Origin: Hydrogenophaga pseudoflava | GTDB lineage: Bacteria; Pseudomonadota; Gammaproteobacteria; Burkholderiales; Burkholderiaceae_C | Direction of reading: 5' to 3' | DNA: 64,000 nt | NCBI RefSeq assembly: GCF_031020795.1 | Contig: NZ_JAVHJP010000006.1 | Location: forward strand, 62,001-126,000 | Part shown: positions 1 through 8,832 of the stretch, piece by piece | Layout: each line of letters opens with the position of its first letter | Numbering within the stretch: position 1 is the first letter of the stretch | Made by a program: the position numbers and the translations under genes | Notes under the pieces: model-generated | Databases searched by the model: none | What the model was told of the DNA's origin: nothing | The model's input: only the letters and a program-made list of their open reading frames with translations

Positions 1-77
1 CCAGCCGAACGCTCCAGATCCACCAGGTCAAAACCCAGTCCTGTCACGGTTTGCGCAATGGTGTCCTGCCAGCTCAT
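1..77 (-). CDS. rimP: Ribosome maturation factor RimP (N-terminal fragment)
   Basis: The minus strand opens with ATG at 77 and reads 25 codons before leaving the window. The visible residues include QTVTGLGFDLVDLERSAG, the start of the RimP N-terminal domain as found in Burkholderiales. RimP assists maturation of the 30S ribosomal subunit. In this group rimP is normally followed by nusA and infB, which would lie outside the window to the left. A sigma70-like promoter and a terminator-like hairpin lie upstream. Only the N-terminus is present, so the call rests on a short but characteristic stretch. Confidence 0.85.
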   Translation of the reverse strand, partial: MSWQDTIAQTVTGLGFDLVDLERSA

Positions 78-134
78 CGGTTGTGTTGCAGCCTTGTGGG
101 TGGATGGAATCGATATTCCGGAAAGCGTTCGGCC

Positions 135-163
135 AAAAAAAAAGGGCCGGTATTTACCCGCCC
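135..163 (-). terminator. Terminator-like hairpin with T9 tract upstream of rimP
   Basis: Read on the minus strand, positions 163 to 144 can fold as a GGGC...GCCC hairpin: four outer pairs, one G-G mismatch, three inner pairs and a short AAAT loop. It runs straight into nine Ts (143 to 135). This has the form of an intrinsic terminator. It could end transcripts of the DUF2788 gene (stop at 235), or it could attenuate the rimP operon, because a good promoter lies between that gene and the hairpin. Confidence 0.55.
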
Positions 164-182
164 ATTTGGTCGTGAAGCCAGC

Positions 183-212
183 ATTGTACTCTGTACGGCA
201 CCTTTCTTGCAA
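183..212 (-). promoter_or_regulatory. Sigma70-like promoter upstream of rimP
   Basis: On the minus strand, TTGCAA (212 to 207) is followed after an 18-base spacer by TACAAT (188 to 183), close to the consensus -35 and -10 boxes. Predicted transcription would start near 176 and run towards rimP. The terminator-like hairpin at 163 to 135 would lie almost at the start of this transcript. Confidence 0.6.
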
Positions 213-234
213 TAGCAATGAAGCCGGGAACCTC

Positions 235-456
235 TCAGATCCCGAGCACCCACTGGATGACGTTTTTGGCCATGAAACCCATCATTCCGAGCGAAAGCAC
301 CAGAAAAATGATGAAGGTGCCGAATTTGCCGGCTTTGGACTCCAGTGCCAGGTTCAACACGATGAACAGCATGTAGAGAATGAAGGCCCCGACTCCAAAG
401 GTCAGGCCGAACTGGGCGATCTGACCCTCGGTCAGACCAAATATCGTGTTTTCCAT
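235..456 (-). CDS. DUF2788 family small membrane protein
   Basis: A 73-residue protein with two strongly hydrophobic stretches (about residues 17-34 and 45-63), so probably two membrane helices of the inner membrane. The N-terminal stretch GLTEGQIAQFGLTFGVGAF and the KAGKFGTF segment between the helices match the DUF2788 family of beta- and gammaproteobacteria, whose role is unknown. I chose ATG at 456 because homologues begin with a short M-x-x-x-(I/F)-F-G lead; the open frame continues further upstream but without family resemblance. It lies 19 bases after the DUF2189 gene on the same strand, so the two may be cotranscribed. Confidence 0.8.
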   Translation of the reverse strand: MENTIFGLTEGQIAQFGLTFGVGAFILYMLFIVLNLALESKAGKFGTFIIFLVLSLGMMGFMAKNVIQWVLGI

Positions 457-475
457 GACAGGGAAGCCGTCCGGC

Positions 476-1255
476 TCAGTGGGCAGAAGCCGGTGATGGG
501 ATGCCAGTGAGGTCGCGGTAGGCGTGCCAACTGGCATGGGCGATCAGCGGGATGACCACCACCAGCCCGACCAGAGCGGTGACCATGCCCAGTCCGACCA
601 GCATTGCGATCAGGACCGCCCACCAGACCAATGGCCCTGGATGGTCGGCCACCGCACGCCAGCTGGCGTTCACCGCCATGCTCACGGGCACGCTCTTGTC
701 GATCAGCATGGGAATGGCGACCACACTGGATGCAAAAACAGGAGCCGCCAGCAGCGAGCCCAGCACGAGCCAGGCCTCGAAAAGGCCGACCTCCTTGACC
801 AGCACCACATGCCGGAAGAAGTCCACAGGCTTGAGGATGGGCGTCGTCGACCAGAGGGTGATCAGTCCAGCCGAAGCCATGACCCAGCCTGTTCCTGCCA
901 GTCCCAGCAACACCCCGAAACGCACCAGCCGGCCGTCGAAGGAGCGCCAGAGCGCGACCACATCACGGAGCCCCGCCTTGCGGCCGGCGGCCCGCTCGCG
1001 GCTGATGTGATACAGGCCCGTCGCCAGCACCGGGGCCACGATCAGGAAGCCCGAAAACGCACCAGCCAGGAGCCAAAAGCGGTCCGCCGCCAGCCAGAGC
1101 AGCAGCCATCCGAACAGTGCCAGGGCCAGCCCATGCACCAGGCCCGGCAGCGGGTTTGCTCGCAAATCCTCCCAGCCGCGTTCGATCCAGCGGGTCGGCG
1201 AAATCATGTCCACGGGCATGGTACGTGTCGTCGCGGGCTTGGGAGCTTGGGTCAT
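476..1255 (-). CDS. DUF2189 family integral membrane protein
   Basis: A 259-residue protein with about six hydrophobic segments, typical of DUF2189 inner-membrane proteins. The family signature is visible: an N-terminal soluble lead, then a W-x-D-L-R-A-N-P-like element before the first helix (RGWEDLRANPLPGL), and a later S-x-x-A-x-x-D-H-P element (WRAVADHPGPL). Family function is unknown. The start at 1255 (MTQAPKP) is chosen over an upstream in-frame ATG at 1294 because the extra 13 residues look random. It lies 74 bases downstream of the yejF stop on the same strand and may be read through from that operon. Confidence 0.75.
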   Translation of the reverse strand: MTQAPKPATTRTMPVDMISPTRWIERGWEDLRANPLPGLVHGLALALFGWLLLWLAADRFWLLAGAFSGFLIVAPVLATGLYHISRERAAGRKAGLRDVVALWRSFDGRLVRFGVLLGLAGTGWVMASAGLITLWSTTPILKPVDFFRHVVLVKEVGLFEAWLVLGSLLAAPVFASSVVAIPMLIDKSVPVSMAVNASWRAVADHPGPLVWWAVLIAMLVGLGMVTALVGLVVVIPLIAHASWHAYRDLTGIPSPASAH

Positions 1256-1329
1256 GGAAGGCAGCGTGTGGACGGGGGCGAGGCAGCTCGGCAAGGCGTC
1301 TGTGCGCCGGCTCTGATCCTAATGGAAGC

Positions 1330-2925
1330 TCAGGACGCGGCGCTGACAAGTGCCTGCGTGTATGCGTTTTTCGGGGCCCGAAGCACCTGCTCGACCGGGC
1401 CGCGCTCCATCACGACACCGTCCTTGAGCACCAGCACCTCGTGGGCCATGGCGCGGATCACCGCGATGTCGTGGGTGATCAGCAGGTAGCTCAGCCCGAG
1501 CTCCCGCTGCAGTCGCTGCAGCAGAGCCAGCACCTGCTGCTGGACCGTCACGTCCAGCGCGCTGGTGGGCTCGTCCAGCACCAGCAGCTGTGGCTGCACG
1601 ATCAACGCGCGCGCGATCGCCAGGCGCTGGCGCTGTCCGCCCGAAAACTCATGCGGATAGCGCTGCAACCAGTCATCGGCCTGGCTCGGTTCGGGCACCA
1701 GGCCCACATCGGCCAGCGCCGCCCTCACCCGCTCCCGGCGCTGCGTGGCGTCCAGTCCGGGCTCGTGAACACTCAGTCCTTCGCCCACGATCTGCTCCAC
1801 CGTCAGACGGGGTGACAGCGATGAGAACGGGTCCTGGAACACCACCTGCACCCTCCGGCGCAGCGCCTTGTCCCCTCCCGACTGGCGCGCCTGCGCCCAG
1901 CCGGTCTCGCCCACCCGCAGTTCGCCACTGTGGGGGAGAAGGCCCAGCGCAGCGAGTGCCAGGGTGGACTTGCCCGACCCGGACTCGCCGACCACTCCGA
2001 GCGTGGTGCCCGCAGGAACCGAAAAGTCGGCGCCCTGAAGTGCCACAAAACTGCCGCGCCGAAACCAGCCCCGCACACCCGGCAGGGGAACCGGGTAGCT
2101 GACCCGCAGGCCCTGGGCCTCCAGCACCGTCGGCGCCTCGGCGCGGGGCTCGGCCACATCGCGCCGGGCCTCGCTGGCGAGCAGGCGGCGGGTGTAGGCA
2201 TGCTGCGGATCGGCGTACACAGACTGAACGCTACCCTGCTCCACCAGATGCCCCTTCTCCATCACGGCCACCCGGTCGGCGAAGTGGCGCACCAGGTGGA
2301 GGTCGTGGGTGATCAGCAGCACCGCCATGCCGTGCTGGCGCTGCAGCTCGGACAGCAGGGCCATGATCTGCGCCCGTACCGTGACGTCCAGCGCGGTGGT
2401 CGGCTCGTCGGCGATCAGCAGCTGGGGCTGCGACGCCAGCGCCATGGCGATCATGGCGCGCTGGCGCTGACCGCCGCTGAGCTGGTGTGGAAACGCCCCG
2501 GCGCGCCGGGCGGGTTCGGAGATGCCCGTCGAGGCCAGCAGCTCGATCGCGCCGGCGCGGGCCTGCGCGGTGGTCAGCCCCTTCTTGAGCTGGAGCACCT
2601 CGACGATCTGCTCGCCCACGCTGTAGAGCGGATTGAGCGCGGTCATCGGCTCCTGGAAGATCACCGCGATGCGGTCGCCGCGGATGCCGCGCAGCGCGTG
2701 TTCTTTCAGCGACAGCAGGTCGCTGCCGGCGAACTTCGCCGTGCCGCGCACCTCGGCGTTGTGCACCAGCTTCAGCAGGGACAGCGCCGACACCGTCTTG
2801 CCGGACCCCGACTCGCCGACCAGGGCCAGCTTCTCGCCGGCCGCGAGCGAAAAGTCGATGCCATGCACCACCTCCTGGGCGCCGAACGAGACGGTCAGGC
2901 CCTTGACCTCCAGCAGCGGCGTCAT
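1330..2925 (-). CDS. yejF: Tandem ABC transporter ATPase of the YejF type
   Basis: A 531-residue fusion of two ABC ATPase domains. Domain 1 has Walker A GESGSGKT (about 37-44), signature LSGGQRQR and Walker B LLIADEP. Domain 2 repeats [16 protein letters not shown] and LLVLDEP. Such double ATPases power the YejABEF importer for oligopeptides and microcin C-like compounds, acting on the cytoplasmic face of the inner membrane. The reading frame extends far upstream, but ATG at 2925 overlaps the yejE stop in an ATGA arrangement and is followed at once by a normal ABC N-terminus, so it is taken as the start. It is the last gene of yejA-yejB-yejE-yejF. Confidence 0.93.
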   Translation of the reverse strand: MTPLLEVKGLTVSFGAQEVVHGIDFSLAAGEKLALVGESGSGKTVSALSLLKLVHNAEVRGTAKFAGSDLLSLKEHALRGIRGDRIAVIFQEPMTALNPLYSVGEQIVEVLQLKKGLTTAQARAGAIELLASTGISEPARRAGAFPHQLSGGQRQRAMIAMALASQPQLLIADEPTTALDVTVRAQIMALLSELQRQHGMAVLLITHDLHLVRHFADRVAVMEKGHLVEQGSVQSVYADPQHAYTRRLLASEARRDVAEPRAEAPTVLEAQGLRVSYPVPLPGVRGWFRRGSFVALQGADFSVPAGTTLGVVGESGSGKSTLALAALGLLPHSGELRVGETGWAQARQSGGDKALRRRVQVVFQDPFSSLSPRLTVEQIVGEGLSVHEPGLDATQRRERVRAALADVGLVPEPSQADDWLQRYPHEFSGGQRQRLAIARALIVQPQLLVLDEPTSALDVTVQQQVLALLQRLQRELGLSYLLITHDIAVIRAMAHEVLVLKDGVVMERGPVEQVLRAPKNAYTQALVSAAS

Positions 2926-3956
2926 CGGTCGGCCTTTCGCGGGTCGAGCGCATCCCGCAGCGCGTCGCCCATGAAGGTCAGCAGCAACAGTGTGATGACC
3001 AGTACGCCAAAGGTCGATAGCGAGATCCACCAGGCGTCGATGTTGTTCTTGCCCTGGCTCAGCAGTTCGCCCAGCGAGGGTGTGCCCGGCGGCACGCCCA
3101 GGCCCAGGAAGTCCAGCGAGGTCAGCGCCAGGATGGCCGCACTCATGCGGAACGGAAGGAAGGTCACCACCGGGGTGAGGCTGTTGGGCAGCACATGGCG
3201 CCAGATGATCTGTGCATTGGACAGGCCCATGGCGCGCGCAGCGCGCACATAGTCCATCTGCCGGTTGCGCAGGCACTCGGCGCGCACGTAGTCGGACAGG
3301 CCCATCCAGCCGAACAGGCTCAGCAGCACCAGCAGCAGACCGATGCTCGGCGACAGCACGGCCGAGAAAATGATCAGCAGGTACAGCTCGGGCATGGAGG
3401 ACCAGATCTCGATGAAGCGCTGGAACGCGAGGTCGGTGCGCCCGCCGAAAAAGCCCTGTATCGCACCGGTGACAATGCCCAGCACTGTCCCGATGAAGGT
3501 CAACGCCAGCGCAAACAACACGCTCACCCGAAAGCCGTAGATCAGCTGAGCCAGCAGATCACGCCCCCGGTCGTCGGTGCCCAGCCAGTTCTCTGACGTC
3601 GGCCGCGAGGGGTTGGGCTCCTTCGCGAAGTAGTTCAGCGTCTTGGGTCCGTAGGGGTTGGGGGCGTAGATTGCCCAGTTGTCCCCTTGGGTGATGCGCT
3701 CGCGGATGAAGGGATCGAGGTAGTCGGTGTCGGACTCGAAATCGCCGCCGAACGTGGTCTCGGGCAGGTCCTGCGCCATCGGAAAGTACGTCTTGCCTTC
3801 GTAGCGCACGAGCAGCGGCCGGTCGTTGGAGATCAGCTCGGCGAACAGGCTCAGCACCACCAACGCACAGAACAGCACCAGACTCCAGTAGCCCAGGCGA
3901 TTTCGCCGGAAGCGCAGCCAGGCGCGGCGGGACGGTGAGAGGGAGGCGGCGGCCAT
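2922..3956 (-). CDS. yejE: Peptide ABC transporter permease YejE
   Basis: A 344-residue OppC-type permease. A positively charged N-terminus leads into one membrane helix, then a periplasmic region holding the long insert usual in YejE, then about five helices. The ATPase-contacting EAA loop is visible as [20 protein letters not shown]. It forms the import channel with YejB. The start at 3956 overlaps the yejB stop by one base (TGATG), and its own stop overlaps the yejF start, so the three genes are translationally coupled. Confidence 0.93.
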   Translation of the reverse strand: MAAASLSPSRRAWLRFRRNRLGYWSLVLFCALVVLSLFAELISNDRPLLVRYEGKTYFPMAQDLPETTFGGDFESDTDYLDPFIRERITQGDNWAIYAPNPYGPKTLNYFAKEPNPSRPTSENWLGTDDRGRDLLAQLIYGFRVSVLFALALTFIGTVLGIVTGAIQGFFGGRTDLAFQRFIEIWSSMPELYLLIIFSAVLSPSIGLLLVLLSLFGWMGLSDYVRAECLRNRQMDYVRAARAMGLSNAQIIWRHVLPNSLTPVVTFLPFRMSAAILALTSLDFLGLGVPPGTPSLGELLSQGKNNIDAWWISLSTFGVLVITLLLLTFMGDALRDALDPRKADR

Positions 3957-4981
3957 CAGTCGAACTTCACCCGGGGATCGACCCACACATAACAGAGGTC
4001 CGACACCAGCTTGGTAATCAGCCCGATCAGGGTGAAGAGGAACAGCGTGCCCATGACCACCGGGTAGTCGCGCCGGATCACGCTCTCATAGCCCAGCAGC
4101 CCGAGTCCGTCGAGCGAGAACTGGGTCTCGATCAGCAGCGCTCCGGTGAAGAAGGCACCGATGAAGGCCGCCGGAAACCCCGTCACGATGGGGATCAGCG
4201 CATTGCGGAACACGTGTTTCCAGAGCACCTGCCGTTCGCTCAGCCCTTTGGCAAACGCGGTCATCACATACTGTTTGCGGATCTCTTCCAGAAAGGAGTT
4301 CTTGGTCAGCATCGCCGTGACGGCAAAGCTGCCCGCCACCATGGCGGTCACGGGCAGCGTGATGTGCCAGAGGTAGTCGGCGATGCGCGCACCCCAGGAA
4401 AGCTCTTCCCAGTTCGACGAAGTCAGGCCGCGCAGCGGAAACCACTGAAGCTGGCCGCCGAAGACCACGAGCAGAGCCACCCCGAGCACAAAACCCGGAA
4501 TCGCGTAGCCCACCAACACAACAAGGGTGGTCACCAGGTCGAAGCGCGAACCCGCGCGCACCGCCTTGGCCACGCCCAGTGGCACGGCCACGAGGTAGCT
4601 GATGAAGAAGGTCCAGAGGCCCAGACTGACGGACACCGGGAGCTTCTCGATGATCAGATCCGACACCGCCTTGTTCTGGAAGAAGCTGGTGCCCAGGTCG
4701 AAGCGGGCGAACTGGCCCAGCATCTGCAGGAAGCGCTCGTGCGCCGGCTTGTCAAAGCCGTACAGGGCCTTGATCTGCTCAAGCCGCTTCGGGTCAACGC
4801 CTTGCGCGCCCCGGTAGACCGAGCCGCCCTCGGCGCCCGTGCCAGCCCCGGCACGCGCCTCCGCAAGGTACTGCTCGACCGGACCACCGGGCACGAACTG
4901 GATCACCACGAAGGTCAGCAGCAGCACCCCGAACAGTGTCGGAATCATCAGCAGCAGGCGCTTGAGGATGTAGGACCACAT
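3956..4981 (-). CDS. yejB: Peptide ABC transporter permease YejB
   Basis: A 341-residue OppB-type permease starting MWSYILKRLLLMIPTLFG, the standard first helix of the family, followed by an RGAQGVDPKRLEQI periplasmic segment that is characteristic of YejB. An EAA loop is present (AFAKGLSERQVLWKHVFRNA). It pairs with YejE to form the pore. The ATG at 4981 lies one base after the yejA stop. The open frame upstream of this ATG is an overlap with yejA and is not used. Confidence 0.93.
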   Translation of the reverse strand: MWSYILKRLLLMIPTLFGVLLLTFVVIQFVPGGPVEQYLAEARAGAGTGAEGGSVYRGAQGVDPKRLEQIKALYGFDKPAHERFLQMLGQFARFDLGTSFFQNKAVSDLIIEKLPVSVSLGLWTFFISYLVAVPLGVAKAVRAGSRFDLVTTLVVLVGYAIPGFVLGVALLVVFGGQLQWFPLRGLTSSNWEELSWGARIADYLWHITLPVTAMVAGSFAVTAMLTKNSFLEEIRKQYVMTAFAKGLSERQVLWKHVFRNALIPIVTGFPAAFIGAFFTGALLIETQFSLDGLGLLGYESVIRRDYPVVMGTLFLFTLIGLITKLVSDLCYVWVDPRVKFD

Positions 4982-4982
4982 A

Positions 4983-6827
4983 TCAGGGCTTCTTCCACCA
5001 GGTGTCGATCGCCCAGTCTTCGCCTGTGGCGTAGGGCGGCATGGCCTCAGGGCGTGCGAGGCGCCAAGCGTTGTACACCATGCGGTGCGTGCTGGAGGAC
5101 CACTGAGGCACAAGGTAGTGGCTGTGCGTGATCACGCGGTCCAGCGCTCGGCAGGCGGCCAGGAAGTCGGCCCGGTCATCTGCGCCGACCATGCGGGCGA
5201 CCAGTGCGTCCACCGCCGGACTTTTCACACCGGCCAAGTTGCCCGAGTCCTCGGTGTCGGCGGCCTTGCTGCCGAACAGGTCGGCGTATTCCGGACCCGG
5301 ATTGTGGGTGCCGCCATAGGCGATGGAGGTGATGTCGAAGTTGAATGTGCGCAGCCGCTGCTGGTACAGCGCAAAGTCCACGGGGCGGAAGTTGAGCTGG
5401 ACACCCAGCTTGGCCAGGTTGCGCGACCAGGGCGTCACCACGCGTGCGCCGGTTTCCTGGCTGTCCAGGTATTCGAGCACCATCGGTTCGCCCCTTGCAT
5501 TGCGCAGCGCGCCATCCCTGACCGTCCACCCGGCCTCGCGCAACAGCGCCTGGGCCTTGCGCAGGTTGCTGCGCAGCGAGTCGTCCCCATCGGTGCGCGG
5601 CGAACGGTAGGCCGGGCCGAAGACGGCCGGCGGCAGCTGCGGCCGCCAGCGCGAGAGCAAGACCTGCTCGGCCGGCGATGGCACTCCTTCAGCCGCACAA
5701 TCGGTGTTGCCGAACAGACCCTGCACCCGCTGGTAAGCGCCAAAGAACATCTGCCGGTTCATCCATTCGTAGTCCAGCGCCAGGCCCAGCGCCTGCCGAA
5801 CGCGGAGGTCGTTCAGTGGCGGGCGGCGGGTGTTGAGCACATAGCTCTGGAAACCGGTGGGCTGCTTGTGGGTGAACTCCGCCTTGACCAGTTCGCCGCT
5901 GTCGAAGCGCTTGCCATTGACACGCCGCGCCCAGTCGCCCGCGGAGAAAAATCGCATCAGGTCGAATTCGCCAGCCTTGAGCGCCTCCAGCCGCGCGGTG
6001 TTGTCCTTGTAGATCTTGACCGTGATGCGGTCGAAGTTGGCGGTGCCGCGGCGCACAGGCAGGTCTTTCGCCCAGTAGGCCGGGTCGCGCACATAGGTGA
6101 TGTCCCGGCCAAAGCGCACCGGACCGATCTTGTAGGGCCCGCTGCCGATGGGGATGTCCATCACCACCTGGTCGAAGGACTTGCGCTGGCCGGTCTTCGG
6201 GTCCTTCTCGTCGCCCCAGGCGCGGCTGAACACCGGCAGGCCACCGACCGTCAGCGGCAGTTCCCGGTTGAACTTCCGGAACCTGTAGCGCACCGTGCGT
6301 TCGTCGACGACATCGACGCCCGCCACGTCGTCCAGAATCGTCTTGTAGACCGGCGAGGTGTAGGGCCCGATCAGCGTCTCGTAGCTGTGCTTTACGTCCG
6401 CGGCCAGCACCTGCTGGCCATTGTGGAACTTTGCCTCCGGCCGGATGCGGAACGTCACCGACAGCCGGTCGGGCGCCAGCGACACGTCAGATGCCAGCAG
6501 GCCGTAGGCAGACCCGGTTTCGTCCTGCGCCCCCACCAGCAGGCTGTCGAACATCAGCGACGAGAGGTAGGCCGGTGCATTGCCCCGCAAGGTGAACGGG
6601 TTGTACTTGTCGAAGGTAGAGACCCGCAGGTTGCTGACCAGGCGCAATTCGCCGCCCTTGGGTGCGTCGGGATTGACGTATTCGAAGTGCGTGAAACCCG
6701 GCGGATACCGCAGTTCCCCCCACAGCGCATAGCCGTGCGCAGCCCAAGTGGGCAGCGAGACCATCACGGCGCCAACGGCAGGCAGGATGCGCCGTGGGCG
6801 AAGGGAAAGGACTCGACGGGCTTGCAT
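4983..6827 (-). CDS. yejA: Periplasmic oligopeptide-binding protein YejA
   Basis: A 614-residue family 5 solute-binding protein. The N-terminus (MQARRVLSLRPRRILP, then a hydrophobic stretch ending PTWA-AHGYALWG) is a signal peptide followed by the YejA-typical mature start. Inside are PDAPKGGELRL and YNPFTLRGNAPAYLSSLMFDS, which mark this subfamily. It captures peptides in the periplasm and hands them to YejBEF. ATG at 6827 is preferred to one 13 codons upstream because the signal peptide begins there. The start lies back to back with fabI, leaving only 38 bases for two promoters. Confidence 0.92.
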   Translation of the reverse strand: MQARRVLSLRPRRILPAVGAVMVSLPTWAAHGYALWGELRYPPGFTHFEYVNPDAPKGGELRLVSNLRVSTFDKYNPFTLRGNAPAYLSSLMFDSLLVGAQDETGSAYGLLASDVSLAPDRLSVTFRIRPEAKFHNGQQVLAADVKHSYETLIGPYTSPVYKTILDDVAGVDVVDERTVRYRFRKFNRELPLTVGGLPVFSRAWGDEKDPKTGQRKSFDQVVMDIPIGSGPYKIGPVRFGRDITYVRDPAYWAKDLPVRRGTANFDRITVKIYKDNTARLEALKAGEFDLMRFFSAGDWARRVNGKRFDSGELVKAEFTHKQPTGFQSYVLNTRRPPLNDLRVRQALGLALDYEWMNRQMFFGAYQRVQGLFGNTDCAAEGVPSPAEQVLLSRWRPQLPPAVFGPAYRSPRTDGDDSLRSNLRKAQALLREAGWTVRDGALRNARGEPMVLEYLDSQETGARVVTPWSRNLAKLGVQLNFRPVDFALYQQRLRTFNFDITSIAYGGTHNPGPEYADLFGSKAADTEDSGNLAGVKSPAVDALVARMVGADDRADFLAACRALDRVITHSHYLVPQWSSSTHRMVYNAWRLARPEAMPPYATGEDWAIDTWWKKP

Positions 6828-6865
6828 GCGACAATTCTGCGGGAAATTTTTCTGGAGTCTGAACA

Positions 6866-7663
6866 ATGGGTTTTCTCGCCGGCAAGAAACTGCTGATCAC
6901 GGGCGTGCTGTCCAACCGGTCCATCGCCTACGGCATTGCCAAGGCCTGTCATGCGCAAGGGGCCGAACTGGCCTTCAGCTACGTGGGCGAACGTTTCAAA
7001 GACCGCATCACCGAATTCGCGGCTGATTTCAACTCGAACCTGATCTTCGACTGCGACGTGGGTGACGATGCCCAGATCGAGAAGCTGTTTGCCGACCTTT
7101 CGCAGACCTGGCCGACCTTCGACGGCTTCGTGCACAGCATCGGTTTTGCTCCGCGCGAGGCAATCGCCGGCGACTTCCTTGACGGCCTGACCCGCGAGAA
7201 CTTCCGCATTGCCCACGACATCAGCGCCTACAGCTTCCCGGCGATGGCCAAGGCGGCCCTGCCCTACCTCAACACCAACGCTGCGCTGCTGACATTGAGC
7301 TACCTCGGCGCGCTGCGCACCATCCCGAACTACAACACCATGGGCCTGGCCAAGGCCAGCCTGGAAGCCAGCGTGCGCTACCTGGCCGAGTCACTGGGTC
7401 CGCGCGGCATGCGCGTCAACGGCATCAGCGCCGGCCCGATCAAGACCCTGGCGGCCAGCGGCATCAAGGACTTCGGCAAGCTGCTGGGTTATGTGGCCTC
7501 GGCCTCCCCGCTGCGCCGCAACGTCACGATCGAAGACGTCGGCAACGTGGCCGCGTTCCTGCTGTCGGACCTCGCTTCGGGCGTGACCTCGGAGATCACC
7601 TACGTGGACTGCGGCTTCAGCCAGACCGCGGGCATCAGCAAGGACAGCGACTCGGTGTCCTGA
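6866..7663 (+). CDS. fabI: Enoyl-ACP reductase FabI
   Basis: A 265-residue NAD(P)H-dependent short-chain reductase that carries out the last reduction of each round of fatty acid elongation. Diagnostic features are [14 protein letters not shown] near the N-terminus (FabI-type nucleotide loop), TLSYLGA, and the catalytic pair Tyr156 and Lys163 in [13 protein letters not shown], at the same numbers as in E. coli FabI. Length is normal for the family. The start has a GGAG-type ribosome site in 'ctggagtctgaac'. This is the triclosan-target class. Confidence 0.96.
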   Translation: MGFLAGKKLLITGVLSNRSIAYGIAKACHAQGAELAFSYVGERFKDRITEFAADFNSNLIFDCDVGDDAQIEKLFADLSQTWPTFDGFVHSIGFAPREAIAGDFLDGLTRENFRIAHDISAYSFPAMAKAALPYLNTNAALLTLSYLGALRTIPNYNTMGLAKASLEASVRYLAESLGPRGMRVNGISAGPIKTLAASGIKDFGKLLGYVASASPLRRNVTIEDVGNVAAFLLSDLASGVTSEITYVDCGFSQTAGISKDSDSVS

Positions 7664-7691
7664 TTTCCGTCCTCGCTGCCGCAACTCCCTG

Positions 7692-8573
7692 ATGAACTGC
7701 ACCAGCCGGCGCCGCTTTCTGGCCGCGCTCGCTGGTGCTTTTTTGTGCCCTGTCTCGACGTTCGCGGCCGAGGCACCTCCCGCGCTCATGCTCGCGGGAA
7801 AATACCGGCCGGGGCTGGACCTGTCGGCCTATTGGGTGAGCGAAAAATTCGATGGCGTGCGCGGCTACTGGGACGGACAGCGCCTGTGGACGCGTGGCGG
7901 CGAGCCGTTGTCACCGCCGGACTGGTTCATAGAAGGTTGGCCCGCCACGCCCATGGACGGCGAACTGTGGGCCGGGAGGGGGCACTTCGAGGAGGCCAGC
8001 GGCACCGTGCGACAGCGACAACCGGACGACCAGGCGTGGCGACGCATCCGCTTCATGGTGTTCGATCTGCCCGCTCATCCGGGCGTGTTCGACGAACGCA
8101 TGCAGGCCTACCATGCTCTGCTTCAGCGCCTGGGTTGCGAGTGGGTGGTCGCGGTGCCACAAGAGAAAGTGACCGACCACGCCAGCCTGCAGCGCCGGCT
8201 GAAGGCGATCGTGCGGGCGGGGGCCGAAGGGCTGATGCTGCACCGCGGCGACTCGCTGTACCGTGCCGTGCGAGGTGACGACCTGGTCAAACTCAAACCT
8301 TTTGATGACGCAGAAGCCAAGGTGCTCTCCTACGTGCCAGGGAAGGGCCGGCATGCGGGCCGCATGGGCGCGCTCTGGGTCGAGACTCCCGAGGGCCTGC
8401 GCTTCCGGCTGGGCAGCGGATTCACCGACGCCCAACGCGAGCGGCCACCGTCCATCGGCAGCTGGGTGACCTACCGCCACCATGGGCTGCACGACAGCGG
8501 CCTGCCCCGTTTCGCAGCGTTCCTCCGCGAACGTCCCGACTTTCGGCCGCAGCCAATGCCGACGCCGCCCTGA
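7692..8573 (+). CDS. Secreted ATP-dependent DNA ligase (LigE type)
   Basis: A 293-residue minimal ATP-dependent DNA ligase. The nucleotidyltransferase motif I is KFDGVR with the adenylated Lys at 52; MDGELWAG (motif III region), AEGLMLHR (motif IV) and DDLVKLKPF (motif V) follow, then a short OB-fold domain. The N-terminus (NCTSRRRFLAALAGAFLCPV...FAAE) is a signal peptide with an arginine pair, so the protein should act in the periplasm. Periplasmic LigE enzymes have been linked to handling of incoming or extracellular DNA in Neisseria and relatives. It starts 28 bases after fabI and may share its transcript. Confidence 0.88.
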   Translation: MNCTSRRRFLAALAGAFLCPVSTFAAEAPPALMLAGKYRPGLDLSAYWVSEKFDGVRGYWDGQRLWTRGGEPLSPPDWFIEGWPATPMDGELWAGRGHFEEASGTVRQRQPDDQAWRRIRFMVFDLPAHPGVFDERMQAYHALLQRLGCEWVVAVPQEKVTDHASLQRRLKAIVRAGAEGLMLHRGDSLYRAVRGDDLVKLKPFDDAEAKVLSYVPGKGRHAGRMGALWVETPEGLRFRLGSGFTDAQRERPPSIGSWVTYRHHGLHDSGLPRFAAFLRERPDFRPQPMPTPP

Positions 8574-8586
8574 CGGTTAGGCTGCC

Positions 8587-8802
8587 TCAGGCGCTGACCT
8601 GGCGCAGGTGGGCGTAAATCTGGTCCTTGAGGGCCAGCTTTTCCTTCTTGAGCCGCTCGATGTCGAGCTGGGTGCCCGGCTCGATGTGGGCTTCCATGTT
8701 CTTGATCGTCTGGTCCAGCTCGTTGTGTTTGTCGAACAGACGCGTGAAGTGGTGGTCGGTGCCCTTGAGGCGGGTGATCAGATCGCGGTACTCAGGAAAC
8801 AT
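8587..8802 (-). CDS. YdcH-like DUF465 protein
   Basis: A 71-residue, highly charged, probably all-helical protein beginning MFPEYRDLITRLK and ending LALKDQIYAHL, the standard DUF465 layout (two antiparallel helices). Function is unknown. ATG at 8802 is chosen because GAGGAG lies five bases upstream; a GTG two codons earlier would overlap that ribosome site. It converges on the ligase gene with a 13-base gap. Confidence 0.85.
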   Translation of the reverse strand: MFPEYRDLITRLKGTDHHFTRLFDKHNELDQTIKNMEAHIEPGTQLDIERLKKEKLALKDQIYAHLRQVSA

Positions 8803-8832
8803 CGGCACTCCTCGGGAAGAAGAGGTGCCAGC

